Assembly: GCA_028826165.1 (NCBI GenBank)
Contig: JAPDFW010000137.1
Span: 58,111 to 122,110, forward strand
Length of the DNA: 64,000 bases
Direction: 5' to 3'
From: Anaeramoeba ignava
Lineage: Eukaryota > Metamonada > Anaeramoebidae
In this document: piece by piece, positions 57,601-64,000 of the stretch
How the letters are laid out: every line of letters begins with the position of its first letter
Numbering within the stretch: position 1 is the first letter of the stretch
Notes under the pieces: generated by a model
Database searches by the model: none
The model's input: the letters and a program-made list of their open reading frames with translations, nothing else
Told to the model about the DNA's origin: nothing
Translations under genes and position numbers: made by a program

Positions 57601-60355
57601 TTTCAAAAGCTAAAAAACAATTATTTAAATCTTCTTGATTAAAATCAAAAATGAAATTTGATGATTTTTCTTTTTGTTTTCAAATAAATTCCACATTGTA
57701 AATCCCCAAATAAAATCTAAAGTTTCTAATTCTAGGTGAAAAAGGTAATTCAATATGAAAAAATTTCTTTTCTTTTTCTTTATCTTTAATAAAATCATTT
57801 GATATTTCTTTTGATAAAATGATATTGAAATATAGATAATTTTCTTTTTGATATTCTTCATTAAATTTTTTGTGAATTTGATAAGTTTTTCCCATTCCAC
57901 TAATTTTAGAAGTAAATAATTGTATTTTTGGATAAAGTTTGTGATATTTTTTGTAAATTTGTGATATTTTTTTTTTGGAAATAATTTTGATTTTGTTTGT
58001 TATTAAACATTTTGGAAATTGGTTAACAATTCTAAAATTTCCAATTTTCTCTTCATAAAAGAAAATTATTAATGGGAAATGAATTGTGAAAGAAATATTT
58101 TGAATTTTTTCAGTTAATACTTTTAAACATTCTTGAGATAATTTATGTGAATGAAGAATTGAAAATAAATATTTGTTTTTTGGAATATTTTCATATTTTT
58201 CATTATAAATTTGATAAATATTAAAGAAATTGTTAATATCATTTTTTGTTGAATTTGAATCACAAAATAATATATTTTCTTTTAAAGGGAAATGATTACA
58301 ATATCCTAAATATAAAGTTGTAACAATTTCATAAATTTCTTTTTCTTTTTCTAATTTATAAAAGAAAAATTTTTGATTTTGATTTTGATTTTGATTTTCA
58401 AAAATTTGATTAAATTGAGAATTTGATTTTTCTAAAATATTTTCATCAATTTTGATTATTCTTTGTTTGATTGAATTTTTGATAGGAATTAATTTTTCTA
58501 ATTCATTAATAAATGTTTTGAAAAAATTTGAATCAATTTTAATTTGGGAAATTTGAATTTTGAAATTTTTAAATTCTTCATTTTTTAAATTTGGTTTAAA
58601 TGATTTAAGAAGAGATAATGAATTATTGTTTTTGTTTTTGTTTTTGTTTTTGTTTTCAAAATGAAATTCTTTTATAATTGAAAAGATTTGTTCTTTTGAA
58701 AAAATTGAAAAAGTAAATTGAATATTATTATTGTTATTATTATTGATAAATTCTGAAAATAAATTATCAATTTGTTTTGTGAAATTTCTTTCTTCTTCAG
58801 TTTCTTTTTCTTTTTGTAATAAAATTAATTCTTCAATTTTTGTAAAAATTTTCTCTAATTTTTCTTGTGAAGGATTTATTTTTTGATAAATTTTGATAAT
58901 AATTTCAAATATATCATTAAATGATTTGAAAAGTTTTTCATTATATAAATATTCTTTAAATTCTTCTCTTAAATTTTGTAAATATTCTTTGGTTTGTTTT
59001 AAATTATTGTTATTGATTTTATCAAAAATTTCTTTAAATTCTTTATCATTTTCTAATTTTTGTAAAATTTGAATTGATTGAGGAAGTAATTCAAAATTAT
59101 ATTTCTTATTCAATGTACTACCAATAAATTTATAAATTTCTTGAAATATTTCATTAATTTTTGATAAATCTTTCATTTCTTTTTCATTTTTCAAATTTGG
59201 ATTAAAAAAATTAGAATAAAATTCATTTTCATATTTAAATAATGGAACAAATAAAATAAACCAATAAGGAATTTTGGAATAATTTTTTCTGTCTTCTTGA
59301 TATTTTAAAATTGGAGAACAAATTTGTTTAATTTTATCTTTAGGAATATTGGAAATTTCAAATAATAATTCAATTTCTTTTTCTAATAATTCTTTTGTCT
59401 TTTCATTTTCAATTATTTTTAAGAATAAATTTTCAAATTGTTTGATTTTCATTTTTTGATTTGAAATTAATTTTGTTTTTTTTATCAAATCATCTTGAAT
59501 TTGTTTAATTTTATTTTGTAAATCTTCAAATGAAATTTTCTTTTTTTCATTTATTAATGATTGTTGATATTCATTCCAATAAATATTTTGAAAAATTTGA
59601 GTTTGTTTCATTTTATAAAAATTTTGGATAATTTCTTCTTTAATTTTCAAATTTTGAATTGATTTTTTAATTTCATTAATTGATTTATCACTTTCAAATA
59701 AATTCAATATTTCTTTAATTTTTAAAATATCTTCTTCAATTAAAATTGGAGATAATTCAATTAAAATTGGATTTAATTCTTTTGATAAGAAGTTTTTTTG
59801 TTGATTTAATTGTTCAAATTCATTTTTTAAAATTTGGAAATTTGGTTTTTCGAATATAGCCCAAATTGGTGAATTTTCATAATTTTGATTAATAATTTCA
59901 GAAAGTTCTTTATAAGAAATATTTAAATTTTTTGATTTTTCAATAAAATTTTTCAATTTCTTTTTGATATTTTTTAATTGATTTAAGAAATTCAAATTTT
60001 GAAATTGTTTCATTTTCAATTTCTTTTATAAATAATAAAGCATCTATCCAAATATTTTTTTCTTGTTCTGGAAGTGAATTAAAGAATTGAAATAAATTTT
60101 GAGAATTAGTTGGTAATTTGTTTCCAATATAAGGTTTCCATGATTCAGTTTGTATTTCTAAGGGAATTTTTGAATAATATTTTTTTTCTTTAATAATATC
60201 TTCTTTGGAGATTTTATCATAATTTTTCTTTAACAAATTTTCAATTAAATTCTTTATAAATTCATCAATTTGATTTATTTTATCAAGTATTTTTGATTCA
60301 ATAATTATATTTAAACGTTCGTTTTTTCTTTTTGTTTTTGTAAAATATGGTTGAG
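48674..60355 (-). CDS. RNF213-like giant AAA+/E3 protein with degenerate catalytic motifs
   Basis: Resembles RNF213 (mysterin) along its length. From the N-terminal side: a helical arm; an AAA module with Walker A SGMGKT (about 57883-57902); a second module where the expected GETGCGKT reads EGNDYEKN (about 56640-56685) and the acidic Walker B reads ILFNDFNTG; after a short intron (55563-55644) a third module reading IIDNLGKLAISKKSF at the P-loop; then LILLTNTNTNFEISG and IRKIEMNPNFRLIIITTKAI..NQFEKHLIDI, close to RNF213's VHPNFRLIVIEEKDV. The E3 part has a poor RING (CSICEEEI only), an RZ-like finger C-x3-H-x14-C-x2-C (FCEKGH..WCEFCK, near 50830-50915), and the C-terminal RNF213 blocks (RKLNPITFRIIRLLIHSS, SINLHNELIK). 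Frame breaks: +1 near 59955, an in-frame TGA at 57680-57682 (or paired slips), -1 near 54148. About 3,870 aa here, plus a likely N-terminal part upstream. Confidence 0.8.
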
Positions 60356-61095
60356 CTTTTTAAATTATTATAAATTAATTGAAATTTTGATTGATTTGGA
60401 ATTTTAGTTTTGATTTTGAATCTGATTTTTGATTTTGATTTTGATTTTTGATTTTTGATTTTGATTTTGATTTTGATTTTGATTTTGATTTTTGATTTTG
60501 ATTTTTGATTTTGAATTTGATTTTGATTTTTATTTTTATTTTGATTTTGATTTTTGATTTTGATTTTGATTTTTGATTTTGATTTTTGAATTTGATTTTG
60601 ATTTTGATTTTTGATTTTGTTTTTTATTTTATTTTTATTTTTATTTTTATTTTTATTTTTATTTTTATTTTTATCTTTTATTTTTATTTTTATTTTATTT
60701 TTAGTTTTATTTTTAATTTTTATTTTATTTTTATTTTTATTTTTATTTTTATTTTTATTTTTATTTTTATTTTTATTTTTATTATTATTTTAGTTATTTT
60801 TATTTTTATTTTTATTTTTTTTGAGTTTTGATTTGATTTTGATTTTTATTTTTTGATTTTGATTTTGATTTTTATTTTTGATTTTGATTTTGATTTTGAT
60901 TTTGATTTTGGTTTGATTTTCATTTTGATTTGATTTTGATTTTGATTTTGATTTTGATTTTTGATTTTGATTTTTGATTTTTGATTTTGATTTTTGGTTT
61001 TTGATTTTGATTTTGATTTTTGAATTTGTTTTTGATTTTTGAATTTCATTTTGATTTTTTTGATTTTGATTTTTGATTTTTGATTTTGATTTTGA
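60356..61095. repeat. Repeat-filled interval (probable intron) of the RNF213-like gene
   Basis: TTTTGA and TTTTTA hexamers with slips. The right-hand exon begins at 60355 after an AG (CTCAACCATATTTTAC). The left part near 60840-61090 can be read on the minus strand as Asn-Gln-Lys-Ser repeats and may be coding low complexity rather than intron. Confidence 0.6.
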
Positions 61096-62515
61096 GAAAT
61101 AAAATCTTTGCTTTTCTCTTGTAAAACATAGTCCAATTATCTATCCAATTCCCTAAATTTTCTGTTTTGTAATTTACAATAATCTTAAAAAGAAAATTAT
61201 TTAATTTTCTTGAAAAAGTTGAATAAAAAATTTGCTTGGTTCATTTCCTGTAAATTCATTGAAAAAAAGATGAGTTAATTGATCACCATTTTGATAATAA
61301 TTTGTTTGGAAAAGTAAAGTTGTAGTTTCAATAAATTCTCCAATATTTTGATGATTAAATAAAAATTGTTGAATTTCATGATATATTTCTTCTGGTTTAA
61401 TATTTGAAAATACTTGGAAATCTTCAATTTGTTTTGATTTTTGACAAAAAAAATCAAATAAGAAAAATAATTTCATTTCAAATTTTTTTTCAGAAAAAAG
61501 AAAATCAACTAAAATATTCCTTAAATCTTCAATATGTGGTTCTTTTTGTATTAATATAAATGATTGAATTTCTTTTTCAATTGGTTGAAAGAAATTTTGA
61601 GATATTTTGGAATACTTCTTTCTTCAAAATATTATCCTGAATAAATTTTATGATATAAAAAATGGAATTAAAAATAAATGGAATGCACACATTTTGATCT
61701 TTTTGGAATTGAATTGAAACTTTTTAATTAAAGTTGGAACAACTTCTCCAAATTTAATATTTTCATTCCACATTTGTTTGTAAACCTGTGATCTCTTTTT
61801 CAATTTCTTTAGTTCTTTCCAACTTCTTTCTTTTTCTTTTTCTTTTTTTTTCTAACTTTTCTTTTTCCTGTTTTAATTGTTCAATTTTTTTTCATTTCTA
61901 AATCAAATTTAAAAATATTGTTATTTTTGAAATATCTGAATTGCTTGACAAAAAATAAAAGTTTTTCTTTCAAGTTTAAAATATCATTTTTGAATTATCT
62001 TTGAAATGTGACTCATGAAATTCATTTTGAATTATTTCTTGAATAATAACTTGACAAATTTCACCATCAGAATATTCTTCTTTTAAATTTTGATCAATGA
62101 AAAAAATAAAAATATGTTCTTCTTTTTCTTGATTTTTAAATGAAATTTTAATTTTGGATTTTTTTCCAGAAATTAAACGAGATGTAATAAAGCATTCTTT
62201 ATTTTTTTGTTTTTCAACGTTTTTAAATTGTTTTTTGGAATAAAAAATTGTTAAACTTTTTTCATTTTGATTTTGATTTTGATTTTGATTTTGATTTTGA
62301 TTTTTATTTTGATTTTGATTTTTATTTTGATTTTGATTTTGATTTTGATCTTGATTTTGATTTTGAAGACTTTTTTTGAGTAAATTTATTGTTTGTTCAT
62401 CAAATAAAAAAGAAACTAATTTATCATTATTATTATTTTGTGAATTTGGTTCATAAAGAAAAGTTGCATAAATATGAAAAGTTTTGAATTGGTTTTTGTT
62501 ATTTTTTAAACTCAT
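61096..62515 (-). CDS. Probable N-terminal part of the RNF213-like gene, several frame breaks
   Basis: The minus strand opens at 62515 with MSLKNNKNQFKTFHIYATFLYEP, an Asn-Gln repeat, and LTIFYSKKQF, IKISFKNQEKEEHIFIFFID, giving a beta-rich domain to 61976. It then breaks repeatedly: a Lys/Glu coiled coil (EQLKQEKEKLEKK), MWNENIKFGEVVPTLIKKF, PIEKEIQSFILIQKEPHIEDL, then 61201-61476 (PEEIYHEIQQFLFNHQNIGEF, LFFNEFTGNEPSKFFIQLF) and, -1 shifted, IIVNYKTENLGNWIDNW. All pieces run in the direction of the RNF213-like gene and no stop-promoter gap separates them, so they are taken as its 5' part. Domain identity is not recognised; a separate gene is possible. Confidence 0.5.
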
Positions 62516-62646
62516 TTTTAATTTAAAAAAAAGGAAAAAAATGAAAAAAAAATGAAAAAAAATAATTTTCCTTTTTTTATTAAATTTATTTCTTGTTTTA
62601 AAAAAAAAAAGAGGAAAAAAAAATGGAGAAAAAAAAAAAAGAGGAA
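62516..62646. other. Short spacer between TOM40-like and RNF213-like genes
   Basis: 131 bp of A-runs (AAAAATG repeated) between the stop of the TOM40-like gene (62647) and the ATG at 62515, both minus strand. It must hold a 3' end and a promoter; none recognised. Confidence 0.45.
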
Positions 62647-64000
62647 TTAAATTTCTGGACCAATTCTCAAACCGTAACCGAATAAATATTGGTCTCTAGG
62701 ATAATCAATTTCTGCTGATAAACGGAAGGGAAGCCAAAGGATGAAGCATTTCCTCAAAAAGCAATTTTACCTTTTTTACGCCTTAATCAAACTGTTTACT
62801 TTAACTTGTCTTAAACGGTAATAAAAACCGAAATCCATGACACTTTCTCCGTTGTCCAAATTATAGATAATTTCTGTGCCAAGACCGATTCTGTTTGAGA
62901 TTTTCTGGACATAAGAAGCGTTGAAATATTTGGCAGGAAAAGTGGAAAAGTTGTTGATACAACTGATTTTCAGTTGCGTATCTTGTTGAGAAGAGAAGCG
63001 TGAAGTTATCTCTTCATTTGTGAGTAATATGCAAGGTCTTCGATTCCTCCGCTTAATCTTGAATTTAAGGACTGATTGTACGATGTCTTGAATACTTTTT
63101 GATTCCTTCCTTTAATTGAAATACAAAATCCGCTGTAAATAATCTAGATCTATTAATATTCCTGATTCGGTCTTTTTTGCGATAGTAATGCTTGAATCGT
63201 TGTTACAATTGCTGTTTTTATTTGGTGTATATATTTTGCATTTAGTGTTCCAGTGTTATCTAGATGTCCGATTAATGCATACTTTTAAATGATTTCATAA
63301 ATTAATTTTAAATTTAATAAATTAATTTTAATTTTATAAATTTTTAATTTTATAAATGAATTTTAATTTTTATAAAATGTGAATTTTAATTTTAATTTTA
63401 ATTTTAATTTTGATTTTTAATTTTTAATTTTAATTTTAATTTTAATTTTTGATTTTAATTTTAATTTTAATTTTGATTTTAATTTTAATTTTAATTTTAA
63501 TTTTAATTTTAATTTTTAATTTTAATTTTTGTAAAATGAATTTTAATTTTAATTTTTAATTTTAATTTTAATTTAATTTTAATTTTAAAATTTTAATTTT
63601 GATTTAATTTAATTTTAATTTTAATTTGCACCTTTGATTTTAATTTTAATTTTTAATTTTAATTTTACAATTTTTAATTTTAATTTTTGATTTTAATTTT
63701 TAATTTTAATTTTTAATTTTAATTTTTAATTTTAAATTAAATTTTAAATTTGAATTTTGATTTCAATTTTATAAAATGAATTTAATTTTGATTTTAATTT
63801 TTGGAATTTCAATTTTAATTTTGATTTTGGTTCTTTTTAATTTTAAATTTTGTAATTTGAAATCTAAATTTATGTAAATTTAGTAATTATAATTTTAATT
63901 TTCAATTTTAATTGGATTTTCAATTTTAAACAAATTTTTGATTAAATTCTTGAATAAATTTACATGATCTCAAATAAATCTGTTAGAAACCTCTCTGACT
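62647..64000 (-). pseudogene. TOM40: TOM40 mitochondrial/MRO import channel, frame broken, 5' end beyond window
   Basis: Beta-barrel of the outer-membrane translocase. The visible exon 62647-63281 reads in TOM40 order across several frames: ALIGHLDNTGTLNAKYIHQ, KKTESGILIDLDY, FTADFVFQLKEG, KVFKTSYNQSLNSRLSGG, AKYFNASYVQKISNRIGLGTEI, DFGFYYRLRQVKVN, and the C-terminal RLSAEIDYPRDQYLFGYGLRIG before TAA (the usual end is LGAFLNH..KFQCGFGLTIG). At least four -1 slips (near 63170, 63140, 63100, 63010) and more around 62700-62780 are needed. A short upstream exon (RFLTDLFEI, 63955-64000) with a GTAAAT donor may be the N-terminal part; the segment normally between the two is not found. Either a decaying copy or poor sequence. 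GC is higher than in neighbours. TOM40 is essential, so an intact copy should exist if this one is dead. Confidence 0.68.
63282..63954. repeat. Probable TOM40 intron, (TTTTAA)n and relatives
   Basis: TTTTAA hexamers with many slips and TATAAAATGAA islands. AG precedes the exon at 63281 and a GTAAAT donor lies at about 63954 on the minus strand. No coding segment recognised. Confidence 0.65.

Noticed and set aside
57680-57682. TGA as selenocysteine or a reassigned codon
   Set aside because: TGA ends several intact genes here (RhoGEF, VAC8-like, SYCP2-like), and the position matches no selenoprotein; paired indels explain it better.
62640-63290. Possible structural RNA gene, because of its higher GC
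   Set aside because: Translation gives ordered TOM40 blocks ending in GYGLRIG; no tRNA- or rRNA-like signature was seen.

Overview
This is AT-rich nuclear DNA from a free-living, single-celled eukaryote. Short GT-AG introns, hexameric Asn/Gln/Glu-coding repeats and large low-complexity tracts resemble an amoeboid protist. The gene mix (RhoGEFs, TBC RabGAP, RCC1-BTB, PAS proteins, frequent Asn/Gln/Glu runs) reminds me of Anaeramoeba; that is a guess from style, not a demonstrated match. TAA and TGA are both used as stops, so the code looks standard. I see no rRNA, tRNA, CRISPR array, insertion sequence or virus-like gene.

Layout: 1-3.3 kb, minus, PP2A/PP4-type phosphatase (3' end off the window) with a 2-kb satellite intron. 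3.5-5.9 kb, minus, nine-finger TFIIIA-like protein, head-to-head with PIGL (6.0-6.8 kb, plus). 7.1-13.2 kb, plus, a large tandem DH-PH-DH-PH RhoGEF. 13.4-16.8 kb, minus, zuotin/DNAJC2. 17.1-19.8 kb, minus, two tandem seven-TM THH1/TOM1-like paralogues. 19.9-20.8 kb, plus, an Abraxas-family MPN protein. 21.9-24.3 kb, plus, a secreted-type surface glycoprotein with a (Pro-Thr)41 stalk. 24.6-29.9 kb, plus, a 14-exon VAC8-like armadillo protein with a dual-acylation N-terminus. 30.1-31.6 kb, minus, a ubiquitin-like domain followed by a remarkable Phe/Cys hexapeptide solenoid. 31.7-33.3 kb, minus, a second RhoGEF. 33.5-35.1 kb, minus, a small tetraspan protein. 35.2-37.7 kb, plus, a SYCP2-like meiotic axis protein. 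37.7-39.4 kb, minus, RCC1-BTB. 39.5-41.9 kb, minus, TBC RabGAP. 42.4-43.3 and 46.3-48.1 kb, plus, two acylated PAS proteins separated by a 2.4-kb satellite. 48.7-62.5 kb, minus, an RNF213-like giant whose AAA and zinc-finger catalytic motifs look dead. 62.6-64 kb, minus, a TOM40 gene with many frame breaks.

The genes do not form one pathway. They cover Rho/Rab/GEF signalling (two RhoGEFs, TBC, RCC1-BTB, PAS/GAF), protein quality control and ubiquitin biology (zuotin, Abraxas, Ubl protein, RNF213-like), membrane and organelle functions (PIGL, VAC8-like, TOM40, 7TM pair) and meiosis (SYCP2-like).

Two genome-wide habits stand out. Each long intron is filled by its own simple satellite (periods 5, 6, 11, 12, about 24 bp). 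Many otherwise clean genes carry a single-base frame break at a homopolymer, with density rising sharply beyond 60 kb. Sequence error is the simplest reading of those breaks, so 'broken' here usually means broken in this assembly. All family assignments are from memory of the families, without database searches.
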